A stretch of 64,000 nucleotides of DNA, from assembly GCA_036023115.1 (NCBI GenBank), contig JAYKKT010000087.1, positions 12,726,001 to 12,790,000 on the forward strand, given 5' to 3'. The notes beneath the pieces are model-generated. The model searched no databases. It was not told the origin of the DNA and saw only the letters and a list, made by a program, of their open reading frames with translations. This DNA is from Brasenia schreberi. Lineage: Eukaryota; Streptophyta; Magnoliopsida; Nymphaeales; Cabombaceae. This document shows positions 37,011 to 49,400 of this stretch, piece after piece. Every line of letters begins with the position of its first letter. Within the stretch, counting starts at the first letter, position 1. The position numbers and the translations under genes are program-made.

Positions 37011-38874
37011 ATGCAAGTTCAACGGAAAAACTTGTTGGTCGCCGGGAAACGTTTTTATGAATGGTACCCTGAGCTTTTCAGACTTAGGCATGATCATTTG
37101 GATGCTTGCGTTTCTCAATGCCAGGATGGAGCTGCTGCAGGTTTTGGGCGACAGGTCGGGAAGTTCTTGAAAGATGGTTACTCCATTTTCAGCGATCGCT
37201 CTTCGAGGATTGCGGTTCCGGTATATATTTGTCTCATTTTCCTGCAGTTATGTTTTTTCTCGTAGATTTAGCTCCTGATCATGTCAAGAGCATCGGTGCG
37301 GAAATCCAACTCATTCATTCACCATTTATATCCATTATTTTCCATATGTTTATCTTACATATGAAGTATTTCACATCTTTTGTGAAGATTTAGTCACTTA
37401 TCGGAATTGTGTGCAAGGGACTGTTTATCTCACTAGGTTCTCATTGCTTGTTGCCTTGAGATCTGGTTGCGTTCTTGTTGTTTGCTGCCCACTTCCCACT
37501 AACCCCTGACTTGAAGTAATTTCACCCTAAGTCTCTTATGTATACTGTACAAATGTGATGCCAGGAGGGCTTAATTGCTCAGGCCTATTCCTTCAAGAAT
37601 TGATGGTGGGTAAGGAGTTATCCCATATTGTGTGAAGGAAAAGTGTACTGAGTTTGCTGTTGTTTTCATTTGTTCTGAGATGTTGAACTTGTTTAGGAGA
37701 CAAGCTTTGGTGTTCGGTCGCAGCAGTTGATGCCTCAATCTGGTGCTAGATTGCTATCTTCCTGTAGGCTCCCATACATGGAGCTATACAGATCCAGCAC
37801 GCTGGCCCTTTCTGGGAGATGTAGATTATTCTCGTCAGTTGCACAGCCTGCACAATCCAGTGACAGTGATGAGCCTACAAGTGTCCCTGAGGTATCTTCA
37901 CGCATCAAATTTAAGAGGCTTGATAAAACAGCCAAACACATAATGCAGGTAAATTTAGTTTCTTCCTCATGAGTGCCATTCCAGAGTCCGAGGCGCCTCT
38001 TAAATAAGAAAAGTTGTGATTTCTACTGCAGATTTTGGATAAAGAGGCAGTAGAAGAAGTGAAAACTCAGAGAGATATACCTGACATCAGGCCTGGATAT
38101 ATAGTGCAACTTAAAGTGGTAGGGGTGAAGTTTGTATGAGTTCAAACATGTGAAGTTGATCAGCACTTTCTAGTTCTAACTTTGTCTGAAAACAGGAAGT
38201 ACCGGAAAATAAACGTCGTTCTTCAATACTGAAAGGCATAGTTATTGCAAGGAGGAATGCTGGGCTGAACACAACCTTCAGGATCCGTAGATTGGTAGCT
38301 GGTGTTGGTGTAGAATCTGTTTATCCTCTGTAAGAAACAAGCATCTTATTTATGTTCTTCTGTTGTTCAGATAGCTTTGGATTGGTGCACTGTTTTGACC
38401 TTGTCATCGTTGTAGATCTTATTTCTCACTGCTTAACAAATGCATTTTGAAAGCCTTGGTATTTGATTTTTTCTAAGGCCGTCGTCATTGTGAATTTTGT
38501 TTCTACTTCTCAATTAGGAAGAGTTGTGCCTTTCTACAGATGCTTGTGGGCGGGCATAATTTCATAAGTCTTGTTTGAGGTTCTTACTTTTGTGTTGGAT
38601 TTCTTCAATGCATTTGAAAGTCTATTTCAGATTCAAGTATGCAAGTTGGTTTTATCAGGGTCAAACGTGCTAACAGATTTCATGTGCTGGATCAGACGAA
38701 TTCTTTTTCTACTCATAATAGCTTACGGTGTCTGCACCGTGTTAGTTTTGATTTTAGTAATCTTCCTGCAGCTACTCCCCAAATATAAAGGAAATCAAAG
38801 TTTTGGACAAGAAGAAAGTAAGAAGAGCCAAGCTATATTATCTGAGGGACAAACTGAATGCACTGAAGAAATAG
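37011..38874 (+). CDS. RPL19: Organellar ribosomal protein L19 (bL19 family), probably mitochondrial
   Basis: Secure exons: 37697-37948, 38032-38118, 38196-38329 and 38772-38874 (TAG). Phases agree. The bL19 core is clear: [49 protein letters not shown] and [20 protein letters not shown]. Before it stands an Arg/Ser-rich, acid-poor segment ([28 protein letters not shown]), as expected for an organelle presequence. The protein binds 23S-type rRNA at the subunit interface. The start is uncertain: Met at 37730 gives 180 residues, whereas an upstream exon 37011-37220 (starting [20 protein letters not shown]) splices in phase at GTTCCG|GTATAT to give 261. Organellar L19 proteins are usually about 210-230 residues, so neither is settled, and the upstream exon may be leader. 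Confidence 0.85.
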
Positions 38875-39940
38875 AAGGGTTCTGTTGACGAGAACTATCA
38901 TATGAAGCTTAAACATTCATTTGTCAACATGTGGCATACTACTTCCATGAGCTCGGTTTTGCAAACATGCCGTCATGAAACTAGGAAGCTGTGCCAACAG
39001 AGCTCACGGCAAGCCTGTAGTGAGTAATCAGAGTTGCCCCAAAAGTTCGTCCCTTGAGCAGCAGTCTGGAAGATGTAGAAACTGCATTTGCTAATAATCT
39101 CTGATTGTGTCTCTTTGAAACAGTTTGTTGTGATTGCATTATCGATGAAAATGATGAAAAGTTTTCCCTCGACTTCTATTATAAAGGTCTGAGATATTGG
39201 TTTTTGGCATTCATCTACTTAAACAAAGTGTAATCTCTTCTTAACTTCATGTGAATGCTTCCGTTTTCCTTTCTACTATAATGTTTTGCAGCATTGGTAG
39301 GTTCATTGTCAAACTTAAAGGTCTATTTTGCGCATCATGCAATGAGAGGGTTCAGCCATGCTGTTTTGGAGTTTGACGTGCCAATTTTGATGGCTTATAA
39401 TGTTTCTGTTGTATCTGGAGTATAGCTGAATATGCCATTATTATTTTTGCTATGGGGAATTACTTAAATCTGTGCAGACCATGAAACATTTTCTGGGTTC
39501 ATGTCCCAGTCATTGTTGTCGTCTTTCAGATTAAGGATGCGTCTCGGTTGGAGAATTTGAGGGAAAGAGAATTCATATGCATTCTGACCCCAAACTGTAA
39601 TATTGGCCTTCACTGTAATGAAATCTTCAATCATTTAGCATTGCTGTATAAGGTTTCCTGGCTCAGGTGTGATCGTGGATTCTCCTGCGGGCTGATAAAT
39701 GCAGCAACTATGCCTTAATGCTAGAACCATGAGTTTGAGACGTGATCGCATGCATATTGGCATTGATAAGATGGAAGTGAATTGTTGAGGATTTATCTCA
39801 AGTTGCCCGTAGTCTTGGTTGAGGCATGGGATCTGCCTGCGGCCGAGCCCAAGTAATGTCAGCTTGGAGCTGTACATCTAACATCAGTCAATATTCCGAA
39901 GTAATTGTTCTTTTATTTAGTATATCATGTTATATCGAAG
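38875..39940. other. 3' flank of the L19 gene, nothing else recognised
   Basis: Presumed 3' UTR and intergenic sequence. A minus-strand frame at 39635-39877 has no recognisable features. Confidence 0.45.
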
Positions 39941-39947
39941 CGGATGA

Positions 39948-40026
39948 CATCAATGGGTCGGTTAGATGAATTATTTTGTTTCCTCTTTTTATATATAAGC
40001 TAAAGTATTCTTTATTGTTTCTTTCT
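39948..40026 (-). mobile_element. RTE 3'-end remnant cut by an LTR insertion
   Basis: GGGTCGGTTAGATGAATTATTTTGTTTCC and ATAAGCTAAAGTATTCTTTATTG match the 3'-terminal 100 bp of the RTE family in minus orientation, and stop where the LTR-like block begins. A further RTE piece follows after that block. Confidence 0.6.
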
Positions 40027-42344
40027 TGTAGATGTGAAAATTTTATCCCAAAGCTTATGTAGAGACTAAGAAATTTCTCAATCTATTTTTTTCTTGCGCG
40101 AACGTGTTAGCTGGTTTCTAAAACTAGCAAAGTTGTAAATCTGACTTTGTAAGGCGATTGAGGTTAAGCAGGATTTTTTCGCCTTAGACCTTTTTGAACC
40201 GATGTTTAAGGGTCAACTTAGACGCTATAAGGATTTATTTGTGTTGGTATATGGTTCCAAAGTTCACTTTAAAAGATGGTTTTGAATCTAAGTCAAACTC
40301 GTGCACTTAGTCTAGAGATTGAAGATTTTCAAGTTCTGAAAAACAAAAACTGTTTCTATTTTTAGAACTTATTTTCGGATTTTTTTAGGCGACTTAGGAA
40401 TCTTCAAAATTCATGAAAAATTTATAGAACATAGAATAGAACATGGAGATTCTAAGCCTATTTTTATTTTATGCTTTGGTTCTTTGGATGTGTAGAATTA
40501 AATTCAGAACAGACCACTTCTAAGGTGTTTCAGTTTATTTTGTTATAGAAACATAGAGGCCTAATGAAACATCTGTATCTCGGTACACAGAACCCTAAAT
40601 TATATGATTTCAGTCTTATTGGAAAGCTATGAATATCAACTTTTCAGTGAGACTAATTTTATCAATTTTGGCTCACTACAAATAGAGTTATGAGAATTTT
40701 ACCCAACTCCTGTTACAGAAAAACAGAGTATGGAGAAACATAATCTAAACTTTATCGATCTTTTCTTGTTTTATTCACGAATCTATACGACCCTAAAATT
40801 CTTGAAAATTTTATTTCTGGTGGGCTTTTGGTGTCTTAAATTTCAGATCATTCGGAGCAGTCGTTTAGAAATGAAAAATGAAACAATAGGCGTATGCAGG
40901 ATGCAGAGAAACAGAGTTTCAGTTTTAGAATATATATGCATGCATTCATCCGAATTTAAGAGTCATCGACAACAAAATTAAAGCACATGATTAAAGGGAA
41001 ATAAATGTAAATATATATTTTAGCTTAAGCATAAAGGGGGGTAGGAGTTATAGGAGTATATAGAATATGAAGAGGTAGAGAAATTTGAAAACAAAAAAAA
41101 TAGAAGACATAAGCATAAACGAAATGAAATGAGCAACACTTCTACTATTAATAAAACCCCTTTTCAAATTGAATGTAAAGAAAATAATCAAGATCGGGAA
41201 AAGGAAAAAAATACTTACTTACCAGCCCTCCAATGGTACACGGATTTAAGAATGAAGTCGTCCCCTTCTTCTCCTCTCACTCTCTTTTTTTCATTCTTTC
41301 TCTTGTGGAAATACTTCATCTAGACCCTTTCCTACACTTCTCTCAAGCCTTGGCAAGTCCCTTCAATCCTTTCAATGCTAGAAAACATCTTCCCTTGGCC
41401 TCTATTTATAGGCCAAGTGAGGGGGTTGCTAGACCCTTTCATGATGTGGGTAAATGGATCTCATCTTGGCTCCAATCCAAAGAGGTCTAGCTGCACATGG
41501 TCTTGTGGTCCCCTAGGTTAAGAGGAGTCCAACCCATACAACCCTTGACTTGAGTGGGTTGGTCTTGGCTCGAGCTAGCATGGTTTGAATGCAATCGGCT
41601 AAGTATGTTCGAGTGCAATCGACTAGGTGGCGGTTCATCTTTGGTGGGTTCAGTCAACTTTTAGGGGCTGGGTCATGATGAACATGACCCCTTGTCCAGC
41701 CAAGGTAGGTTAGGTCTAGGTGATTTAGGCTTTAGCTAGTGTGGTTTGGTCAAGGCGTGTTAGATGAAAATGGCTCAAGCTAGGTTATGTCAAGGTTTAG
41801 CCAAGGTCAAGGTCATAAGAAAAGGTTTGTTGAGGCAAATGAGCCAAGGTCGTTGGGTCAAGGATAGCCCGTGGACCACGGTTGGATGTGTTCCTTGAGT
41901 CACCATCATCCCTAGCCCTTTCATGTGTCTGTCCTTCGGTGTAGTCCGATGAACCATGGTGCATTCTTTGGTGCAAGAGACCCAACTTGATCTTTGGCAT
42001 GGCTTGGTGTAGCCAACTTGGGCTAGACGATTGTTTGCTTTCGCTTCGAGGTTTGGCTTGGCCTTTGTCTGTTCCTTGCTTCGATCTTCTGTTATATCTG
42101 GCCCTGAGTTTTCGGCATTGCTTTCGCTCCTTAACTCGTGCTGCATTCCCTCAACCTGATACTTTTCAAATCTTGATTTAAAAACTTTAAAATCTTTTGA
42201 ATTTCCAAACATTTAAAATCTCTTTTTTTATTTTATAAGCTTTGCTACGAACCAAGACTTTTGAAAACAAGCTTATTGTTTTGGAAATTCTGAAACAGGT
42301 TAGGTAAAATTTTGAAAATATTTTGGGTGTTTATACTTCTAACA
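40027..42344 (-). mobile_element. Probable solo LTR of a Gypsy-type retrotransposon
   Basis: A 2.3-kb block without coding content, bounded by TGTAGATGTG (plus) and CTTCTAACA, so both ends read as TG...CA. In minus sense a promoter-like CCTATAAATAGAGG lies at 41398-41411. The CT-rich stretch beside it and the AT-rich ends are typical of long plant Gypsy LTRs. It is embedded between RTE pieces. No target duplication was identified and no internal gag-pol was seen, so the class is inferred from architecture only. Confidence 0.45.
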
Positions 42345-42351
42345 CTCTTGT

Positions 42352-43640
42352 GTAACTCAAAATAAGTTAAACCATTCTTTATTTTTTCCTTCAACACTTG
42401 TGGTCTTCTTTTATCATTTTCCTAATCTGGTTGCTCACACCTTAATGGGGTTTTTGTCGTCTTTCTTCTTGTTAAAATCATTTTAAACTATTTTATCATT
42501 TTATTACTTATTGGTGTCACTTTCAATTTGTTTCTAATAATCTCATTATGTATATGATTTTTTCTTATGTGACCACTCATTAATTTCAACATCTACATGT
42601 CTCTTATAATCTTTTTTTTATAAATGTTGATATTAACTTAACAATACTAAGAACCATAAAATATAACGGGTCCAACGGTTGTTCTATAATATTTACTTTT
42701 TTTAATATATCTTTTTGTCACATAGAATACACACCTCTCCATTTTGATCAACCAATAATAATTCTATGCTTAATATTTCCATCAATTTATCGCTTTAAAA
42801 ACTTTGCCTTAAATATTTAAAACTTTTCTTATGAGATGCAATGTATGTCAATCTTAATTTCTATGTCATCTTAAGTAACTAAATAGTCAAAGTTGTATTT
42901 AATATATTCTGTTTTTGTTATGTTAAGTTGGCATTTATTTTATAATCTCTCTCCATAAATTCAATTTCTTTTAAACTTTTTCCTTAGATCCATCCATTAA
43001 TATAATGTCATCCGGAAATAACATATACGAAAGTATTTCATCTTGAATATGTTTTGTTAACTTATCGATGTCATAAATATAAACCTGAAGTTGATTCTTA
43101 TACTTATGTTAGTCCTAACATATTTTGTATACCATCATGTATATCATATGTTAGTGAGATATCTTTCTTTTTAAGGTTTTTCAAATAGTATCTCTTGGTA
43201 TTATACTATAACCTTTTCTACATCAATAAATGTCATAAAGCTTTTTTTGCTCTAAGATTTTTTATAAGATGGTTCAATAGATAAATATACTTGATAGTAT
43301 GACTTAATAGATAAATAGCCTTGAAAGTATTCTCTTTACTATGATTCTAAATTGGTTCTTTTTTTATTTGAAACTTTTCAACCTATGTTTAATAAATTTT
43401 TTCTAATCATTTTATAATGTGGTTTATGTATACCCTAATAATTTACATAATTATGAATGTTTTCTTATTCTTGTATATGATATGAATATAATTATACTAG
43501 TTTTTTGTTCTTAAGATATCTTTCATTTTTTCATGTTTCATTAAGTAATTTGATAAATCAAGTGATACCCATCTCTCTTATGATTTTTTGTACTTCTAGT
43601 TCATTTGAATATGTGAGTAAAAATCTAAGTGAATTGTAAA
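42352..43640 (-). mobile_element. Highly decayed RTE copy (minus part)
   Basis: Minus-strand RTE from the 3' domain (near 42352) back to the RT N-terminal region (near 43640), aligned by recurring blocks such as CTCATTATGTATATGATTTTTTCTTATG. It is much more diverged than other copies. Confidence 0.6.
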
Positions 43641-43644
43641 TATA

Positions 43645-44852
43645 TAAAATGAAGCCTTGTGATAGGGTGAAGTGGTGAAAGATGAGATCACTATGTTACA
43701 AATTGTATTATGTCAACAAGATAAATAAAACTTGAGAGACTTATAAAAAATACAGTGAAACAAAAGCTAAACTTTAAGAGAACATATCAAAAACTAAAAT
43801 TTAGGAGGACATATAAAAAAAACAAAGATATTTTAGGATATCTAAGATTAGAAATAAGAAAACTAAGAATTTTACTTTGTTAGATATGTTAAAGATGAGG
43901 ATGAGAAGATTTTAGTGGCAAATGATTATATAAAAAATTATTGGGAAAGTATTTTTATAAGTTTTTTAATGAAAGTATATGTATTAATATTAGTTTAAAA
44001 GAGTTAATCAAATAAAAATAATATATAAATTTTTTATCGATACATTTAAAATAATGAAATCAATGAAGCTCTTAAACTTATGAAAGGTTGATTATTAATA
44101 TGTAGGATTAAATAATATTTCTATATAAGTATGAAAAATCTTATGAGAGACGAATATTACTTTCTTTAGAAGATTGTTTAGTGAAATATGAGAAATCATA
44201 AAAATAAAAGAGACATTTAAAATTGTATAAATTATCAAGGTATCAAGTTGATAGGCCTTATTATAAAATTACATAAAATAATTATTGAAGATAGGTTGAA
44301 ACAAATATAAGTATAAAAGATAACAAATTTATTCATATTAAGAATATTTACTATTTAGGCTATTCATCTATTTAGACTGTCTTAAACGAGAAAAAAACCT
44401 TCATATGATATTTATTGATTTAGAAAAAGCTTATTGTGCAAAGAGATTATATCGAAAAGAGAGGTATCTCATTGAGATACACCTAATTTATGGGAAACAT
44501 GTATAATAATGCACAAATATGTGTTAGGACTCATGAAATAATGATAAATTTCTTTGAGATAATATTGGATTACATCAAGGATCAACTTTAGGTTTAAATT
44601 TATTTGTATTAGTTATTAATGAGTTAACAAAAATATTTAAGATCAAATTCCGTGGTGGATGTTATTTGTGAATGCCATTGTATTAATGGATGAGTTGAAG
44701 AAAAAAGTTAATAGAAAATTGGAGCTATCGAGAAACATTAGAAAGTAAAAACTTTTGATTTGGTATAACAAAGACATAATATATGGAATGTAAGTTTAAT
44801 TATTTTGTTACTTCAAATAATATAGAAATTAAGATTGAAATCCGTATGTTTT
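43645..44852 (+). mobile_element. Highly decayed RTE copy (plus part), head-to-head with the preceding one
   Basis: Plus-strand RTE running from the linker (ATGTTACAAATTGTATTATG) through a broken RT (GATATTTATTGATTTAGAAAAAGC near 44407) to GAAATTAAGATTGAAATCCG, where it stops without a tail. With the preceding minus part it forms a large imperfect palindrome centred near 43640. Confidence 0.6.
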
Positions 44853-45125
44853 GTAAGTTTTGGGTTGGTTGCAGTGTTAAATCTATTATTTGTTTTATTC
44901 CAATGCCATTTTCATAGGAGATCAGATCTGGATATGATTTGGTTTTATGACAGAGACAGCGAGGCCCAGTATCATCTCATAAATGGATCTGGATCCAACC
45001 GACCTGAACATTAAGACGACTCGTGTCCCTGTATGAATTTCTCACTTGGTGCTCGCAAAATGCAGGAACGAATCATGTTCTTTAATACGGAGGACAACGC
45101 CATTCGTGACCCAACCTCCACCGCG

Positions 45126-45133
45126 TATAAAAT
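45126..45133 (+). promoter_or_regulatory. TATA box of the PMT gene
   Basis: TATAAAAT lies in a GC-richer context about 30 bp upstream of a likely start site near 45160. It sits at the expected place for the methyltransferase gene if a leader intron is assumed (donor ACTC|GTAAGT at 45315, possible acceptor at 46132). Confidence 0.6.
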
Positions 45134-45159
45134 GCGATCGCAGAAATCCACGCCGATCA

Positions 45160-46425
45160 GGACTCCGCAGACACCCCCCCTCCCTGTCTCTCGTTGTGTT
45201 TATCTCTCTAGCTTTCTGAGGCGAGATCGTCGAGCGGCATAAGGTACAGGATTTCGTGTACAAGTAAGACGGTCGGCTAGCTCGGGGGAGGAGAGATCAG
45301 ATCTGGATCCACTCGTAAGTCTCTCTCCTAGACATTTTGAATGGTTTTCCGAAAGTAATGATTTCGAAAATTAAGTTTCATTTTGGAGTTCCGTGTATGG
45401 AAAGGAATCATATGTGGAGTTTGAGTGTTGACTTATGATTTCTTTCTTTTTCCGCCTGAAAGTTTTCTCAAGAGAATGATTCTACCAGTGAATAAATGGT
45501 CTTTCTATGACCTTTTCCGGGACTGCATTGGATCTTATTTTTTCATTCTCCTGCATTTTAGTTTGTTTGCGACGGTCTCAATCTGCAGGTTCTGATTTCT
45601 TAGTTTGTGCTCTACATTTCTAGTCAGTTGTAACCAAAATCCGTCTTCAATGACAGTGAATTCCAGGGTTTAGCGTTTTGCTGTCGTCCTTTCTTCACAA
45701 ATCACAGACCTTGTTGTCTTCTTGGCTTAATTTATTGCGAAAGAAATTCCGCACCTCCTATCTGATTATCATCTACTTTTTGGAGTGGAAAATTTTGGTA
45801 ATTTAAAGGCAATATTGTCCGCTATGTTGTGTTATTTTTATGCTTTTCCAAATTTCTTCCGCCAAGCATTTCTACGCTATGCGGGGAGTCGTGGTCCCCT
45901 AATTAAGTTCGCATCGTCAGAGTTTTAACGCCTTTGCACCCGAACCCGGTTATGTTAATCATCTTCATCAGCTAATTAAAGCCAAGGATTACGAGTCAGA
46001 TCTTGTTTAGGTGATGAAAACATTTATTAATCGGCATCATAACCAACGCATGAAGTTAACTGCCATCATTTGAACGCCCCAGTGTTATCAGCTTCTTCTA
46101 TTTTACTCCGGTTTCATGATTTTGTGTTGCAGTTGGACTGATCAAGCTAGATCCCGGTATCTTAGGTCTGATATCCCCAGATCTGATCAGAATTCTGTAT
46201 CCACTACATTCGCTGCATATCTAACCAACGGGGGTGTGCATCTTGAAGAAATAATATACTAATTGTGTCGTATCTCTAACCGTTGGGCCTTAGTTCTATG
46301 GTTCCTGGGATCTACTTGGGATTTCATTTAGGGTCAGCTGGTAGCCATGTTTACTATCATTTGAAGACACCAAGTCCTCAAAGAGAAAGAAAAAGAAACT
46401 TGGCTTCTAATAATTTAAAGCGAAG
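45160..46425 (+). promoter_or_regulatory. 5' UTR with probable leader intron of the PMT gene
   Basis: A CT-rich leader exon (about 45160-45314) ends in a consensus donor GTAAGT. The following 0.8 kb is T-rich with a good acceptor (TTTGTGTTGCAG, ending 46132), and the ATG follows at 46426. Leader introns are common in plant housekeeping genes. Exact boundaries need a transcript. Confidence 0.5.
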
Positions 46426-49400
46426 ATGATGAGAGGTCGGCCAGATGGAGCGCCAAAGAGGAACTTGGTGACCTCATTGTGTGTCATGGGGTTTTTGCTC
46501 TGTTTCCTTTTCATATATTATGGGTTATCCTCTGGATCTGGAGGGAACCATGGGACATCAGCTTTCGAGTATGGGAGATCATTAAGGAAGTTAGGGTCGA
46601 CCTACTTTGGTGGAGATGACAAGGCTGATTTAGGTGATAAAGGGAGGGTGGAAAAGGACTCCAGGCTTGGAATGGATGATGGCGATATTAATTTCGTTCC
46701 CAAAAGCTTCCCTGTGAGTTGTTCCCACTGCTCTCCTAGTGTTACTTGAGAACTGGTGCTATTTTGTTATAATCAACTTTGTTCATTTTGTGATTTGTGA
46801 AGGTTTGTGATGATCGACACTCAGAGCTGATTCCCTGCCTAGACCGGAATCTTATATACCAGTTGAGGTTGAAGCTGGATTTGAACCTGATGGAGCACTA
46901 CGAGAGGCATTGCCCTCCAGCTGACAGGAGATACAATTGTTTGATCCCACCACCACGAGGTTACCAGGTGAGAATCTTTTAGTCTGGTGCACACTTTTAG
47001 GTTATTCTTTGTATGCCACGAAATACCTGAGACCTTGCTGGTGAAGTACACATCATTCATGGAAGCGTAACTGAATGGGGCTCGGAGTACGACTTCCCAT
47101 AACATGAATTATTTGTTATTTCTGGTTGCATCAGCCTAAGCTTATAAAAGAATAGATCTATATCTTGCAGTTTAATCTGAAAGGCATGTCCACTAATGAA
47201 TGAGCTAGGACAATAATGTATTTTGCTATAAAATGGCTGACGTTGTCTATTCTTAATGGTATTGCATAATGAAGATCCCAATTAAGTGGCCCAAAAGCAG
47301 AGACGAAGTATGGAAGGCAAACATACCTCACACTCACCTTGCCCATGAGAAGTCCGATCAGAACTGGATGGTTGTCAAAGGTCAGAAGGTAGTATTTCCA
47401 GGTGGAGGTACTCACTTTCATTATGGAGCTGATAAGTATATATCCTCAATTGCAAATGTAAGCAACATACTGTTCAATTCATGTTTAGTCATCTATCTTT
47501 GTGTCATTGACATATACTTTGACCTTGAAGTGCTTCGGCAACTAATGCAGCCCTTGATCAAATTGACAGATGCTTAACTTCAGTGAGAATATTATAAACA
47601 ATGGTGGGAAGCTGCGGACAGTTCTTGATGTGGGTTGTGGCGTTGCAAGCTTTGGAGCATATCTTCTTTCATCAGATGTAATTGCTATGTCGTTGGCACC
47701 CAATGATGTGCATCAGAACCAGATCCAGTTTGCACTCGAAAGGGGAATACCTGCATATCTTGGTGTATTGGGGACAAAGAGGCTTCCTTACCCAAGTAGA
47801 TCATTTGAATTGGCACACTGTTCTCGATGTCGTATTGATTGGCTTCAGAGGGATGGGATACTCCTCCTGGAGTTAGACAGGCTACTGAGACCGGGTGGCT
47901 ATTTTGCATACTCATCTCCAGAAGCATATGCACAAGATGAAGATGATCTCCGGATATGGAAAGAAATGAGTGACCTTGTTGAACGCATGTGCTGGAAAAT
48001 TGCTGTCAAGAGAGATCAGACTGTCATCTGGGTGAAGCCTCTTACAAATGATTGTTACATGAAAAGGCCACCTGGTACTCAGCCGCCTATGTGCAAACAT
48101 GATGACAACCCAGATGCGGTGTGGGGTGTGCGTATGGAAGCTTGCATTACTCCATACTCTGAACGTAAGTACAGTATCGTTGCTCCAGTACTTAAGAAAA
48201 CAATGGAAAATTGTAGTTATGCAGAACAAATTTGAAAACTTACGACACTTCAGCAAAGAGGTGGATAACTTAAGTAAATATAACCAAGTTGAGCAAGTCA
48301 TAAATTTAGGCATCCACGTTATTAATACTGGTTCCCTAATATATGAAGTTCGCTTTATTGTATCAGCTCGAGCTTTAATATTCACTGAAGCATGCAGAGT
48401 TTAATTTGGACGCACTGATTATTTAAGATTCTCAAAGAGAAACAGAACACATTTTTATACATAGGGTGGTGGTGTTTTCTTTTTCTCTTCTCTTTGTTAT
48501 TGTTTCTTTTTCTACTATATGCCAGGAAGAGTTTAACATAATAATTTGGTTTCACTAAACGATACAAGCATAGGAACTAACGTGATTGTCACAGATTGCA
48601 TTTGTTCAACTTCAAACCACAACAATCCATGAAATGGAGCTGCCCGGTCAGTTTCATTGCATTAATTGACTTAACTTGCTCCTGCAACGTTGAGATATTT
48701 AGTTATAAGACAGCCTCAAATAGGTTTGATTTTGAGATTGGCAGATAGAGTCCAGTTGGAGCAACCATGGCTCAATAAAACACTGCCTCGTGTGATTCGG
48801 TGGTGTCAGATTGCCTGCTTTAAGGTAAGCACTGCCCGGTGGGATTAAAAAGGGAAATGGTCTGTTTCATAAGATGCCTATAGTACACCGCTCCGTGGTA
48901 TCAGTGGAATGATTTGTTTTGTACTTATCAGGTATGCTGTAGGGGAGTAACTTGTTTTGTAGGATTGCCCATAGTCACTGCCTCGTGGGATTCAAAATAG
49001 TAACACCACCCCATGGGATTAAATAGGGGAATGGTTTATTTCGAGCCTATTTTATGCTAAAGGAAATTAATCCGTCTCAACTTGGGTTTTCATGGTCGTG
49101 GGACCATTTTAGATAGATGTTCTCGATGTTGTACCCAATTAACTCGTTTTCTCAACTGGGTTGATCCATAATTCACCTCACATATAGTCTTAAAATCTGT
49201 TTTGATCAATTTTCTTTGACATTTAATATGATCATGCTTAATTTCAGATGTTTCCAGACAGTTTCTCTTTATAGCATAAATAGTTCAAAATTTAAACAGG
49301 TATTCGGTTTTTAACAGTTTTTATGGAGTAAACTTTCATAATTATATCGAGTATTTATTTAGTGTAACCAACTGAAATAGTGCATCATTACTCTAGTTGC

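Noticed and set aside
41790..42212. 140-codon minus-strand frame in the LTR-like block
   Set aside because: It overlaps other frames on both strands, has no gag or polymerase motif and sits in promoter-like LTR sequence.
45033..45263. Overlapping frames around the PMT promoter
   Set aside because: They span the TATA box and leader exon and show no similarity; composition artefacts.
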